Of a DNA stretch of 64,000 nucleotides, positions 9,501-18,649 are shown piece after piece. Source of the stretch: Schizochytrium sp. CCTCC M209059 (Eukaryota; Sar; Bigyra; Thraustochytrida; Thraustochytriidae). Numbering within the stretch: the first letter of the stretch is position 1; each line of letters starts with the position of its first letter. Made by a program: the position numbers and the translations under genes. Location: positions 1 to 64,000 of the forward strand of contig KN805446.1 in NCBI GenBank assembly GCA_000818945.1, written 5' to 3'. The notes beneath the pieces were generated by a model. That model was not told the DNA's origin. It searched no databases and saw only the letters and a list, made by a program, of their open reading frames with translations.

Positions 9501-10774
9501 GCGAGATTGCACTACGCCTTTTGCGAAATCTGATTCGATCTCCGCACGGTATGACGTTGTGGCTTCAATTCGCGTCCGATGCGCGAGCTAATCTTGACGC
9601 ATCCGGCTATGTCTGTGGGGTTCGTGTAGGTGTGGACTTTACGCCTCATCCGAGTTTGGACGCTCTTCGTGAGCTAACGCGGTCACCTCTGAGCCAGAGA
9701 GACTCAATACTTTTGCGTGCGGGGCCATGGGGAAAGTTTCACAGCGGTGTGCGTGATCGAAACTCTCGCAGTAAGTCGAGTCTTCAGATGCCCTTGTTCC
9801 GAGAATGCTGGGGTGTCAACTTTTCGGAAAATACAGGCATCGCATTTAAAGAAGATCAGGTTCGCCTAGCAAATGCTTGGTCTATTGGAGTTTGGTTCGT
9901 TTGTGGGCCCGTGTTTGACGCAGCACAAGTGTCGCAGGTCAACGCTGCAGCTTCTTCTTCTTCTTCTTCTTCTTCTTCATGTTTCCAGACGTCATTTACT
10001 TTGGTGCAAACGCATTGTGGTGATCGACCTGTCTGCATCTTGCGCCGGCAAGTCACAGAAGCCGGCCAGACGATCTTCGAGCTAGGCTCCTTTTGCGCTG
10101 CAAACGAGACATGGTATGGGAGCGGAATTGATCTTGGTGCATTGAGGCAAGGCTGGCATCATCTCATGGTCGTCGGAGTCGCAGGCAAAACTCGTTTCTA
10201 TCTGGACGGCGGATCACAACTTGCTTGCGCTCTTATCCGCTATCAAACGCAGGGGGATATAGTGCTAGTGGGCAACGGTGGCGCGCTTGACGAGTCTTGG
10301 GGGACAGCCGCTGATTTTCGTGTGTATCCCTTTGCACTGGGCAAAGATGCACGTACGTGGGACTTGTATGTTGATGCTCGCACGTGGGGACCGAATTGTT
10401 TTGCTGACGCTGCCACGTTTCTTCTTATTCTTCAGCAGCAAGAACAGCAAGAGAAGGTGGCCACTTCGATTTCGATGCACGCACCGCTTGGGCTTCTTCG
10501 TTTACTCGTCGCGCAGCATCAGCGTGGCGCGCTTCTCGAACTGCTGCTAGCGGAGACGAAGCGCTTTGGTGTCGTATCCGCTGCGCGGATAGTGGCAGTC
10601 GAGGTTCTTGGTGACCTCGCACTCTGTGCTCCTGTGCGTGCACACGTGCTTGCGTCTTGCATAATCGACTGCTTGATCGAAGCTCGTGTAATCACATCAA
10701 GAAGTAATTTCGACGGAGCACGTGGCATCGCGCTGCAGAAAGCTTTGACTCGCCTTGTCGTGAATGCAAAGTAG
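6521..10774 (+). CDS. ARM-repeat and LamG-domain protein, predicted N-myristoylated
   Basis: Large protein of 1,417 residues. The first two thirds is alpha-helical with armadillo/HEAT-like segments (for example VMQYLGVTTLGNLCADK and ALNTIARLAILDADAAMAL). A concanavalin A-like/LamG domain follows at about residues 1100-1280 (WSIGVWFV, GWHHLMVVG, TRFYLDGG, ADFRVYPFAL), then a short helical tail. This ARM-LamG order is the N-terminal half of BEACH proteins (neurobeachin, WDFY3, LYST), but no PH-BEACH or WD40 part is present before the stop or in the 171 bp beyond. The ATG at 6521 gives MGQDISG, matching the N-myristoylation consensus (Gly2, Ser6). The longer open frame from 6470 begins only with TTG. 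A poly-Ser run encoded by TTC repeats lies at about 9953-9977. A membrane-associated scaffold is the likely role (inference). Confidence 0.82.
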   Translation: MGQDISGLEFFDGLQEQRNLRADDDNLYEQRAERSEAERDSSERLLETSEDPRAGFSGALGDEVWASQTLSQVKNAKNQRSALWHVIRLTMSQVQQGVSLDITRSPQLVRNAIMSVQGSSLDELLLIASFLNVVYPFSSNTSFGFAKLATGPDSNIGPRKNPSYAAAVHYATLMREDYSGAASNLSYLLLAADRRTVRIASLALAILVVHPSSRKLSHEPHGLAILCADRDPVMQYLGVTTLGNLCADKNSGENSPDSMGISSEIQAVMRTSMPILLQMLVDPGTPLFVAEAVLFTLFNYVRTSSAGASVAHTIIVVDAEGKAHASVDTNVGKDARSGATAPVLALPSERQRFFMLHVLFGLLHGVGIEDLASARVFPHFQVWSETSDLAHTLVCMLLCELSRPQENAHLFAASVNTDARRHFNLRRNSRGRLSRTLFTPQSSFSSELPIATDTSSTTLGETYSSRMLMLLELCREQGFSPACTALAAASLSLGLLSLSDGDSDPGPAMNTSPPMATCDQTQESAPRFHSGTIASTIYLEPLLAAFSRKESASFDLHWTHFRVAPERTSARSQLLSADVLGDICGKEIGIDSFLVSMADGMREVTHDTDFDEVWIAYFQDLFMNRLEDLVHAHLARDASAKPDIAGQGGAKLVLQLLHAILQTCADKDVLVRALNTIARLAILDADAAMALCERGVVRRLVQMLWVICADQGILAVQITEIDEEEVLSVFPDASDHINRAGDSRNPSANENTRSRDTGRRQRQDSIVAALLTPKHGNKNFHADVLFNRILVGAALRSRLRYVQGLLGPELVLHVLRALNAFAVHGALRDEIGINLKMRGFFFRLYEVFENARSKTKTFRVPAKFQSTNHADGPTPSVRKFAPALAAEVLDEIVLGIGCLAASTHAISRQRWSLARNRELMKHLVRAAREASVTQQEEVSLDAQQKGVKALCALENMARSRGVKAALLLHTDLLDALTEVLMVTERCTQHRAQQREIALRLLRNLIRSPHGMTLWLQFASDARANLDASGYVCGVRVGVDFTPHPSLDALRELTRSPLSQRDSILLRAGPWGKFHSGVRDRNSRSKSSLQMPLFRECWGVNFSENTGIAFKEDQVRLANAWSIGVWFVCGPVFDAAQVSQVNAAASSSSSSSSSCFQTSFTLVQTHCGDRPVCILRRQVTEAGQTIFELGSFCAANETWYGSGIDLGALRQGWHHLMVVGVAGKTRFYLDGGSQLACALIRYQTQGDIVLVGNGGALDESWGTAADFRVYPFALGKDARTWDLYVDARTWGPNCFADAATFLLILQQQEQQEKVATSISMHAPLGLLRLLVAQHQRGALLELLLAETKRFGVVSAARIVAVEVLGDLALCAPVRAHVLASCIIDCLIEARVITSRSNFDGARGIALQKALTRLVVNAK

Positions 10775-10945
10775 AAATGAAATGGTGGTCGCCTACTTTG
10801 GACGACAAAGGGACAAACAAACGAAGACAGAAATCTTTGCGGGTAAGGACTCCAGAGCAGTGAACAACATCAAATGCAAATGCGAATGCAAATACAACTT
10901 GTAGCTTTTAACTATTATTGGCAATTACAAAGGGAAAAACAAGAG

Positions 10946-12157
10946 CTACGGCATGGCACGGTAATGTTCATAATGTTCCACAGAGTTCGCGTGCATCCCT
11001 CCAAAACGAGGTTGCTGCGAGTCTTTTGGTAATGATGCTCGAAAGCGCTGTATTCGAGACGACGCGTGTTTGGGTGGAGGGTTCCGTCGTTGGGCTCTCT
11101 TGTTGAAACCCTTTGGGCGTTGAAAGACATTCGCTGCTGCTACATCATCATCATCATCATCTGCCAGCTCGGCGAGACTCTCGCGAGCGAAGAGTCTCTT
11201 TTGAGCAAAGAAGCTCAATGTTGCCAAAATATAGGTCGCCACAACGCAAATGTAGTACTGCCATGAGCCCGCCGACGGGTCAGCATGGAGGTCGCAGAAT
11301 TCGCTTGGGTATTTGTTGGTGATACTACCGCACGCCTTTACGCACAGGTAGGCGCCGATAAAGACGAAATTGGCCATGGCCAGTGTACGCCGATGAAGTT
11401 TTCTGGAAATCACAAGACCTGTATTGACGCAGAGGCCTAATGCAAAGAAGAAACCGGCACAAATAGAAAAAGTATAATAGGGTAGCTGCACGTTCTTGAC
11501 CAGGCGGTATACGCCGAATGTGTTGAGCATGATGCCGAAGATCATCCATCCGAGCGAACAGCCTAGAATGATGGCATATTTCGACCCTGGACGATGGCCT
11601 GCTACAGCCATGGCAAAGATGGCACTGAGCACGAGCGCGGCCAGATACGCCGCAGCAAAGGGTGTAATCCAGCGAGCGGTTGGAAGAGAGGCCCCGAACC
11701 AGACGATCGCGTACCCAATGGTCCCATAGCCATAAGCAAAGACGAGTAAAGTACATGTTTTGGGCCATTTGACACCTCGTAAGACTAAGATGAGCCCCAT
11801 GGCGGCACCAACAAGGGATAAGACTGATGTCATAATTCTGTACTTTGACTCAAAGCCTTTGGGTGGACATACGAAGCGCGCTTCATCATCATTTATCGAG
11901 GCAGATTCTCCTTGTCCTTGTCCTGCTGCTGTCATTGCCTTGCTGGCTGTCTCGAGAGCAGCGACAGGTTTGTCGATCGCTGCTTCAAAGAGATCCCCGC
12001 CCTCATTCTTTGGCATAACCGTGGCTTGGTCTTGATTTGCGTCGAGCAAGAGATCATCTCGTGACGGGAGCCGCGTGGCATCAGCTATCCGCAAGGGCCC
12101 TACAAGGGCGCACGCCACGGATACAACGACGGCGAGCGCTGCAGACGAGCGTCTCAT
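10946..12157 (-). CDS. polytopic membrane protein with signal peptide, about 7 TM
   Basis: A 403-residue protein. The ATG at 12157 gives a classic signal peptide (MRRSSAALAVVVSVACALVG). An acidic lumenal/extracellular segment follows (about 28-105), then about seven hydrophobic helices with many Gly and Ala, and a basic cytosolic tail with an Asp run encoded by a GAT/ATC repeat near 11143-11160. The layout resembles TMEM198/DUF4203-type seven-helix proteins, but this is a topology-level guess only. The frame is open further upstream to 12250, but that would bury the signal peptide, so I prefer 12157. The gene converges with the ARM-LamG gene and diverges from the 4-TM gene. Confidence 0.75.
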   Translation of the reverse strand: MRRSSAALAVVVSVACALVGPLRIADATRLPSRDDLLLDANQDQATVMPKNEGGDLFEAAIDKPVAALETASKAMTAAGQGQGESASINDDEARFVCPPKGFESKYRIMTSVLSLVGAAMGLILVLRGVKWPKTCTLLVFAYGYGTIGYAIVWFGASLPTARWITPFAAAYLAALVLSAIFAMAVAGHRPGSKYAIILGCSLGWMIFGIMLNTFGVYRLVKNVQLPYYTFSICAGFFFALGLCVNTGLVISRKLHRRTLAMANFVFIGAYLCVKACGSITNKYPSEFCDLHADPSAGSWQYYICVVATYILATLSFFAQKRLFARESLAELADDDDDDVAAANVFQRPKGFNKRAQRRNPPPKHASSRIQRFRASLPKDSQQPRFGGMHANSVEHYEHYRAMP

Positions 12158-12706
12158 CGCGCCAAGCGGACGTGGCTTCGTTTTGCTCGGCGCTGATGGT
12201 GGTATCTTTCTTTTGATGCCGCCCGAAGAGCTCGCTTTCGAGGTGACCAAGCCTCCCGCGTCAGGCGCGGCCGGCCTCCCTCCGCGCGAGGCAGACAGGG
12301 CTCTCCGCGGCCTCCGGCAGGGACGCCCGCGGCTCCCGCGGCGGCGGTCGGCGCCTCCCGCCGAAGCGGAGTTGGTGTTATGCCAAGTCTCGCGGCGCTG
12401 CGCCGCGGCGAGATCCTGCGCCGCGACGTGCCGCTCCCCGCGGGGTTTTTAACACGCGGTCCACGCGCCGGTCCCTGCGTTGCGTCCGGGGCATGGGGGC
12501 GGCTCTGCTGTTACAGACCCGGCGCGGAGGGCGTGCGGGGCGCGGCGGCCTCGGGCGGCGCAGCGCAGCGCAGAGTAGAGAGCAAAGCGCGAACCGAGCG
12601 CCGCGAAGACAATCTTCGATCCTCGAGGAGGCCGCGCAGACGGCGCGCGAGAGCGGCATCCGCGCGGGCGCGGGCTCGGGCGGGGACGCGCGCGGGAAAA
12701 GACAGC
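12158..12706. promoter_or_regulatory. divergent GC-rich region between two membrane-protein genes
   Basis: About 549 bp between the starts of the 7-TM (minus) and 4-TM (plus) genes. It is extremely GC-rich, so several frames stay open by chance on both strands, including one in frame with the downstream gene from 12380. The translations are Arg/Ala/Pro-rich with no recognisable pattern, so I treat the region as shared 5' flanking sequence. Confidence 0.45.
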
Positions 12707-13540
12707 ATGGGCCTGCCCCGCGAGGCGGCGCGCAGCTGGCTCGAGCCCGAGGTCTTCGGCGAGGACGCGCCGTTGCTCCAAGACGAAGAGATGGGCGGGA
12801 GCCGGGACAAGGAGCTGGAGAAGGGCCGCCAGGAGCAGCGGCAGGAGCAGCAGCAGGAGGAGCGGCGGCAACGGGAGGAGGGAGGAACGGCGTACCGGGG
12901 CCCGCGCGTGAACGAGGTGACGTGGTCGGTGAAGGTCCGCCACTCGAGGGAGTACTTGGCGCTGACGCTGGTGCAGGTCGCGGTGATTGTGACGATGATT
13001 TCGTGGATCTCCGTTGATCGCGCCGCGGTGCATCACCCGGTGTTCGTGGTCCTGGAGGCCTTTGTGACGCTCTCGGTGTGCTTTGACACGATGCTCATGA
13101 TCCACTTTCAAGGCGCGCGGGCGTACTTTTGCTGTGGGGTCGCTGGTAGCGGAGACTACACGCCGCCAGGCAGCCCTGGCCAGGTGGGGCTTCGAGAAGC
13201 GCAAGAGGCAGCCTTTGGCGGAGGCGTCTCGCCAAAAATGCAACATAGCTTCGTCAGAGATGAAGACCCGCAGACAATGCGCGCACTGAGTGGGATTCTC
13301 AACTATGCGCAACTAATGCTGGCGTTGTTGAGTGTGGCAGGATTTATTTCGACCCTTCTCATTGGCAAGATTGATTGGGAGGAAGATGTAGCCCTCACGC
13401 TCTTGTTAGTGCGTTGCGTGGTATTGCTCATCTTTTTCGTTTTGAATCACTTTCGCAATGCGCTCATCCAGGGCCGAATGCTTCGTTTCTGTGAGCTCCG
13501 CGGCAACGAGGTCGATGCGGAATGGGATGTGGCCTTTTAA
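12707..13540 (+). CDS. four-TM membrane protein of unknown function
   Basis: A 277-residue protein starting MGLPREAARS at the ATG at 12707. Residues about 30-60 are Gln/Glu/Arg-rich. Four hydrophobic helices follow in two pairs: YLALTLVQVAVIVTMISWIS and HPVFVVLEAFVTLSVCFDTM, then LMLALLSVAGFISTLLIG and ALTLLLVRCVVLLIFFVLNH. The pairs are split by a hydrophilic loop with Gly/Pro. The acidic residue in helix 2 and the Arg in helix 4 recall voltage-sensor-like folds, but there is no S4-type ladder of basic residues, so I do not claim a channel. An upstream ATG at 12380 is in frame; its extension is composition-biased and probably untranslated. Confidence 0.72.
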   Translation: MGLPREAARSWLEPEVFGEDAPLLQDEEMGGSRDKELEKGRQEQRQEQQQEERRQREEGGTAYRGPRVNEVTWSVKVRHSREYLALTLVQVAVIVTMISWISVDRAAVHHPVFVVLEAFVTLSVCFDTMLMIHFQGARAYFCCGVAGSGDYTPPGSPGQVGLREAQEAAFGGGVSPKMQHSFVRDEDPQTMRALSGILNYAQLMLALLSVAGFISTLLIGKIDWEEDVALTLLLVRCVVLLIFFVLNHFRNALIQGRMLRFCELRGNEVDAEWDVAF

Positions 13541-14114
13541 TATTTATGATGGATGACAAGCGTGGTGGGTGGTATACAGAGCCATTGTCATTGCCATGGC
13601 CGCCGCTAGCGTGACGCGGAGGAGATCTCGTTCATCGGTGATTGACAGCGACAATGTGTGAGGAGAGGTCAGCAGCGGAGGTGATCGACCCATTTCCGCC
13701 TCGTACTCTACCGCTCCGCTGTCAACTTGCCCAGGCGGGGGGGGCACTGCCTTCCTTTTTCTTCCTCTCCATTGCAATGCATTGCTGCTGCGCAGCATCC
13801 GGCGTCTGGCTCGAAGCCGAAGCGGAGTTCCCACCGCCCACAAAGCCCACTGCCTGCGGGCTGTGCTCGCGGGCCAGGCAGTGCAGTCAGTCAGTCAGTC
13901 AGTCACTTCGCTCTCTCGCGGCCGCTCTCGGAGCCGCGGGTTGGTGGGTGTGACGCGAGCGAGCAAGTCGCCAAGCCCAAGTCACACTCGCGCGCTCGTG
14001 AGGCCACCGTCTAGAGCGTCGCAGAGGCGCGGGCGCACTGCGGAGTCGCGCCCTGCAGAGCCGGGCTCGGGTTGATCTGATCGGCAGCACGAGGCCGCGC
14101 ACGGGATAGCGACG
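13541..14114. other. intergenic region with (CAGT)n tract
   Basis: No gene is supported. A short tetranucleotide tract of about five cagt units lies at about 13884-13905. The rest is GC-rich flanking sequence of the release-factor gene. Overlapping open frames on both strands have no domain-like pattern. Confidence 0.5.
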
Positions 14115-14678
14115 ATGCTGGCGGCCGCCATGAAGGGCCGCGGCGCCATGGCGAGATGGTCTCGCGCGGCGCCGCGGCTCTTGTCCAGCAGCGCGCAGGC
14201 CACTGGCGGGGCAGCCCAGGACGGAGGGGAGGGAAACACCGGCGCAGACGGGGCGGACGATGCCCCGCTGACCGTGGACGTGCCGAAGAACGCGATCCGG
14301 TTCAAGGCCGTGCGGTCCTCGGGCCCCGGAGGCCAGGCCGTGAACAAGCAGTCCACCTGCGTGGAGGCTCGAGTGAATCTGTACGAGGCGTTCTGGCTCC
14401 CGGATGATGCGCGTGAGCGTCTTATGAACGACGAGGCCAACCGCATTAATAAGGTAGGAGATCTCATTGTTGTCGTGCAGGAGCAGCGGACACAAGAGTT
14501 GAACAAACGCATTGCCCAAGAGCGTGTTCAACAGCTCCTCGATGCTTCTCTCGTGGCTCCGAAGGAGCGAGTCATGCGAGTTGGTATTTCTGAAGCTGGC
14601 AAGGAGTATCGCAAGGAAAGTAAGCGTTATCGGTCGAAAATCAAGCAGGCGCGACGCGTCTCGAAGAAAGACTGGTGA
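14115..14678 (+). CDS. MRPL58: mitochondrial peptidyl-tRNA hydrolase ICT1/MRPL58 (GGQ release factor)
   Basis: Class I release-factor-like protein without codon-recognition domains, 187 residues, the usual size for ICT1/YaeJ. The family hydrolyses peptidyl-tRNA on stalled ribosomes and in mitochondria is also a large-subunit protein. The catalytic motif SSGPGGQAVNKQST is present with GGQ at residues 72-74. The Lys/Arg-rich C-terminal tail that enters the mRNA channel is present (YRSKIKQARRVSKKDW). The N-terminus (MLAAAMKGRGAMARW, then RLLSSSAQA) is a typical mitochondrial presequence with basic and small residues and no acids. Several ATGs are close together (14115, 14130, 14148); the first is chosen. 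Intact and uninterrupted. Confidence 0.93.
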   Translation: MLAAAMKGRGAMARWSRAAPRLLSSSAQATGGAAQDGGEGNTGADGADDAPLTVDVPKNAIRFKAVRSSGPGGQAVNKQSTCVEARVNLYEAFWLPDDARERLMNDEANRINKVGDLIVVVQEQRTQELNKRIAQERVQQLLDASLVAPKERVMRVGISEAGKEYRKESKRYRSKIKQARRVSKKDW

Positions 14679-15285
14679 AAGAAAACCCAAGAAATGAAAA
14701 GAACAGGCCGCTTGTCGTTTTTGGAGATTCTCTCTCTGATCTGTGCTTCTTTGACAACGCACGGATTTTGCAAAGGATTATAACTACACGCCAAAACGGC
14801 AAGACAGTCTAGGCCAAACCTTGCTTGGTCTGTGAGATGCTCACTCCCTGGACACTTCACGAAAAACTTTTACAATTCGACTTTTCGTTGCGTGATCTGC
14901 TTTTTGACAATCGATTCAAGGTCCACACTCCAGTTCTATTTCCAGACCCAGAGCAACAGAGAAGAAAGCCAGAGAGGATCTTGAGCTCGAAGCGTGCGGC
15001 CTCCGAATGGACAATCGATACCTGGAGGAACAAGACATTCTGCGAGACACTGCTGTGAGATGGTTAAAAAACAACAACAACAACAACAACGAAGGAGCAC
15101 ATCAAGCTGGCCGAGAGGAACGCGTCAGCTCCTCCTCCTCCTCCTCAAACGGACGTGAAAGTGGCAAAGAAGAAAAAAATACACTTGCTTCAGGCAAATA
15201 TACACTCACTTCCAAGCGATGCGAAAGACGCTTTGTGAACTCCATTAGGTGCCTGCATTCACCGAGGAAAAAATAGGCGTCTAAT
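14679..15285. other. intergenic region with (AAC)n and (TCC)n tracts
   Basis: About 600 bp without a recognised gene. It carries an AAC tract at about 15068-15090 and a TCC tract near 15131-15146. A 73-codon plus-strand frame from the ATG at 14837 to 15058 has fairly protein-like composition (MLTPWTLHEKLLQFDF...) but no family resemblance and no second copy. I leave it as a possible small gene only. Confidence 0.4.
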
Positions 15286-15744
15286 TTAGCAAAAGAAGTG
15301 ATGCGGTTCAGAATTTGATTTGTTCATCATGCCTGCATGAGTGCTTGTGCGGTCACACGTAGTATACTGTTCCTGGAGAAAGTGCTCGTTGAAAGATTGG
15401 ATGTCTTGCGCAACCTCGGCAGGAGTTGCTTTGATGGTAACGTTCCTAAGACGGGCCAGGCGAACGTCTCCGCTGTCGCTCATTACGAAGCTGAAGGCCA
15501 GGTCTCCCGGTACGTCCACGCGGAGAGCGACGCCTAGCCCATGCACCATGAGAAGAGTCTCCCGCGTCTTGTCCACTACAGCCTTCGTATATTGGCTGCG
15601 TTTCCCAAAGTGACTATGTAGCGAATAGCCCTCCCACGTTGTTGCAACAATAAAGTCCAAAAAGAGGTGACGACCTCTGTGGAGAAACCCCGGCACGTGT
15701 CGCAATTCCAAGAACAGCCGAAGGGTCTCGTACACCTGCGTCAC
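15286..15744 (-). CDS. orphan coding frame, probably the 3' exon of an unidentified gene
   Basis: A 152-codon minus-strand frame with mixed hydrophobic/charged composition and ordinary codon use, unlike the shadow frames around it (for example YETLRLFLELRHVPGFLHRG and AEVAQDIQSFNEHFLQEQY). It has no ATG near its start; the longest form would need GTG. Directly upstream on the coding strand is a possible splice acceptor (...CACGTGACGCAG before GTGTACGAG at about 15740), so the first exon may lie in 15745-16020, where I cannot fix it. I do not recognise the family. Tail residues CDRTSTHAGMMNKSNSEPHH look disordered. Confidence 0.42.
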   Translation of the reverse strand: MTQVYETLRLFLELRHVPGFLHRGRHLFLDFIVATTWEGYSLHSHFGKRSQYTKAVVDKTRETLLMVHGLGVALRVDVPGDLAFSFVMSDSGDVRLARLRNVTIKATPAEVAQDIQSFNEHFLQEQYTTCDRTSTHAGMMNKSNSEPHHFFC

Positions 15745-16023
15745 GTGACAACACCACGCTTAGGGTCTCGTCTTCTCCTGGAACGACAGCAGAAGAAGCA
15801 GTAGCGATGCATGAGTGTAGTACCAACATTTTTTTTCTTCAAAGTATAAAGTATACATTCTTGTGTTCTCAACGGCCAAAGACATTTCGTGCGCGCGATT
15901 CGGGCTGTCGAAGCCAAAGAGCCAAATGGCGGTGCAAGCGACAGCAGCGACGCCGGCGGGGCACGAGGGGCCGCTGGCGCAGCTTGTCGCGGGCAATAAG
16001 TAGCTATTTTTCGACCTGGAAGA

Positions 16024-17778
16024 ATGAGTCTGGATCGTAAGGGCCTCTTGGCACGCGGTGACACCCTCGCTGATGCACCGTATCAGGGACCACTTGCAAG
16101 TGTTCTTTTTCCTGCTCAACGACCGATTGAAATAGACAAGGCTCGTACGTTGAGTACGCTGCTTGGCATCCCAGCACAGCACCTGCGATCCCTTCTGAAA
16201 TCAAAGCCTGGGCTTCTCTGCATCGCCTTGCTCTTTGTGCTATTTTGTTCCAGCGGGAGCATCTTTCTTCTCTCGCTCCTACATCTGGTGAGACCGGGCT
16301 TGGCATGGATGGGAGCACTAACACTGTTCATTAGCCTCAACGCCTCTTTGCTTATGAACCTCAAGATTGCGAAACTCTGCTTCAGGCACTTCGACACTCT
16401 CTTCTTGGCTGCGAACGAGCTGATTTGGATGATGTGTTTCGTTACCGGTTTCGAAAGCTCCAGCATTCGCATTGGGTCGAGCATCATCCTCAATTTTATG
16501 CTGTATTTATGCTGGGATGCCTTTTCGGCGAGATTTCGTGCCCTATGGACACTCCCAGCCATGGCGCCGGCGGTTATTGTCATGGCGAACCTAAGTGCGG
16601 CCTGCTTCATGGGCTGGATCCCTCTCAACCGCAGATTTGTGAATCTTGCTGGTGTCAATGTAGATCTTGGAGCACGCATTGCCATGTTTGGCGCCACAAC
16701 AGTCCTGTACGGATGCAAAGGGCTTCATCGCTGGCACCACGCGCGTCCTGGGGAATTCTATACGATGCGCTCTCCTATCGTTCGCATATCCGTACCAGTA
16801 TACCTCCTCGAGAACTATGCAAACGTCACAAAAGAAATCCAGGCGATTTCGATGCAGAAACGACCTCTTGTATCCACTTTAGACTCCGTGACAGTGGCGA
16901 TCAGTTTGAACCCTCCAATTCCGGTGAAGGTTGGCTGTACCGTGGCATGGTCTATATTCGGGCCTCGGGGCCTTCGCATCGTGTCGTACATGACAAAACG
17001 CAAGGCCTGGCTTCTTGTCATCATTTCGCTCACTTGCTGCCACATTCTCGTCTTTTTCACCATGTATCGGGATACAGGGGGGCACAATGTACATGATCTG
17101 TGGCGCGTGTGCGTCATCACTTCGTTGGTGCCCTTTCTCTTTTGGAGTCTGTGGCTCAACACAAGTATTTTGGGCGTGGTTGTGCGGACATTTGACTTTT
17201 CTTTTCTGACAGCGAGTATCTTCTTGTCCAACATTGCGCTCACGCTCGGCCTCGAGGACCGAGGTGTCGCTGCCGCGCTGTGTTGTTATTCGACCATCTT
17301 TTGGTTTCCCTGCCTCGGCGATTGCCTGCATCAACGGCTTATGCCGCGTCTTTTACGGACGTTGATGGCTTCTCTCGCGATTGTTAATGTTGCGCTATTG
17401 ACCGTGCGAATTGCTCTCGGGAGTTTTCCCGGATTCACGGATCGTTCATTCTGCTTTCAGAGCGCGAATTCGTCGGATGCAGCACGAGAAGCTGGCTGTC
17501 TCTCGCTCTCTCAGGTGATCATTGGTGCGGCATTGAACATTATGGTGTTTTTGTGCAAGTTTGCTCTCGACACGCGGCGGTCGCGGCATCTGCGATCGCT
17601 TTCAGCGCCTTTACAGACTGCTGTTTTGCCTCGTTCGCTCTTGGCACAGTACACACGCATCGTAGATACTATATCAACGTGCGGCGAGGACATTGCAATG
17701 GAACAACATGCCACACGCCGAGCACTCGTCCTTTTCCAACGCTCCCGCAAGGTGTCATCCGTCTCCATTTGCACATAA
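16024..17778 (+). CDS. polytopic membrane protein, about 12 TM, tandem family copy 1
   Basis: An intact 584-residue protein with about 12 to 13 hydrophobic helices in two blocks separated by a cytosolic-looking loop (about residues 245-300). It is the first of three tandem homologues here. The shared landmarks are an N-terminal cytosolic region before the first helix, a short FxTIRxPxxxIxIPxxxLE segment after helix 6, a (Y/S)xFGPR motif before helix 7, and a C-terminal half of paired helices. I do not recognise a transporter family. The family is probably lineage-specific. Copy 1 is clearly more diverged than copies 2 and 3 are from each other. ATG at 16024 (MSLDRKGLL); the stop TAA precedes an 870-bp gap. 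Confidence 0.8.
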   Translation: MSLDRKGLLARGDTLADAPYQGPLASVLFPAQRPIEIDKARTLSTLLGIPAQHLRSLLKSKPGLLCIALLFVLFCSSGSIFLLSLLHLVRPGLAWMGALTLFISLNASLLMNLKIAKLCFRHFDTLFLAANELIWMMCFVTGFESSSIRIGSSIILNFMLYLCWDAFSARFRALWTLPAMAPAVIVMANLSAACFMGWIPLNRRFVNLAGVNVDLGARIAMFGATTVLYGCKGLHRWHHARPGEFYTMRSPIVRISVPVYLLENYANVTKEIQAISMQKRPLVSTLDSVTVAISLNPPIPVKVGCTVAWSIFGPRGLRIVSYMTKRKAWLLVIISLTCCHILVFFTMYRDTGGHNVHDLWRVCVITSLVPFLFWSLWLNTSILGVVVRTFDFSFLTASIFLSNIALTLGLEDRGVAAALCCYSTIFWFPCLGDCLHQRLMPRLLRTLMASLAIVNVALLTVRIALGSFPGFTDRSFCFQSANSSDAAREAGCLSLSQVIIGAALNIMVFLCKFALDTRRSRHLRSLSAPLQTAVLPRSLLAQYTRIVDTISTCGEDIAMEQHATRRALVLFQRSRKVSSVSICT

Positions 17779-18649
17779 TTTGGGTGGCTTCCTCGTTTTG
17801 CCCTCTTCATGTTTTTTGTTTTGTTTTTCCCTTTGAAGACCAGTAACACTACCTTGATATGTCTCAAATGTTGCTGATCCGGCGGCACACTAAATCGATT
17901 GGCATTTGGTACTAATATGACCCAGGGTGTTCGGCGGCAACGCAAACTCTGGTTTCCCTTGCAAAACAACTTTTAACACATCATTTTCAAAGTTCAAGCT
18001 AACTGTGACCGCCGGCCCCTCGGACCGGGGCTCAGGCGGTAAATGTCCGTTTTGGATAAAAATTGCTTGGAAATGAACAGACACTGTGCCACTAGCGCTG
18101 GTGCAGTACTGCACTGTGCGAAGGCACGTCACTGCCAGCCTGCCAGCCTAGCAAACTGTACATGCACGCAGCATGAGCCTCTAAGCGCATTGACACGGAA
18201 TGGACAAACAGGATAGGCGCTCAAATTTTGGACAAAATAACCGATTCTTATACCTTCCACGGTGAGGGGAGGCTTTTGCAGCTCGCGAAATATAAAAAAC
18301 CGTTGCGAGACAGTCATCACATTCGCTCTTTGTGGGAATGCGCCCGGTCGAGGCCTTGACCTCCTAAAGGAGCGCGTGCGGTCTGTTTTATGCAACAGCA
18401 TTAGAAGGTGCTACCGGATTCTAGCTAGACCTTGACCAAAGCCTTCGGCACGGAGTCAAGTCAATTTGCGCCCTACTCTAAGTGAGAGCGTAACCCCCAA
18501 GTCAGGCGGGAAAGTGTAGCAGGGAGTTTAATGAAGCAAGGGGAATGATTCGGCAAGTAAATACAAGCCTCGGGCAGTGACGAAATTTCACGAAGCGTGC
18601 ACGGCGCGACTTCCTACACGCGTTCTCCTTACGTCGGCCGAGGCTGAAA
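17779..18649. other. intergenic region between family copies 1 and 2
   Basis: About 870 bp of mixed composition with no open frame that resembles the neighbouring family or any known protein. No tRNA-like or tandem-repeat structure was seen. It presumably contains the 3' end of copy 1 and the promoter of copy 2. Confidence 0.4.

Noticed and set aside
12449..13312. 287-codon minus-strand frame opposite the 4-TM gene
   Set aside because: The plus-strand frame has clear TM helices and a natural end; the minus frame is Arg/His/Leu-biased antisense.
12707..13540. Voltage-gated ion-channel domain in the 4-TM protein
   Set aside because: Four helices and an acidic helix 2 are suggestive, but there is no regular Arg/Lys ladder in helix 4 and no pore region.
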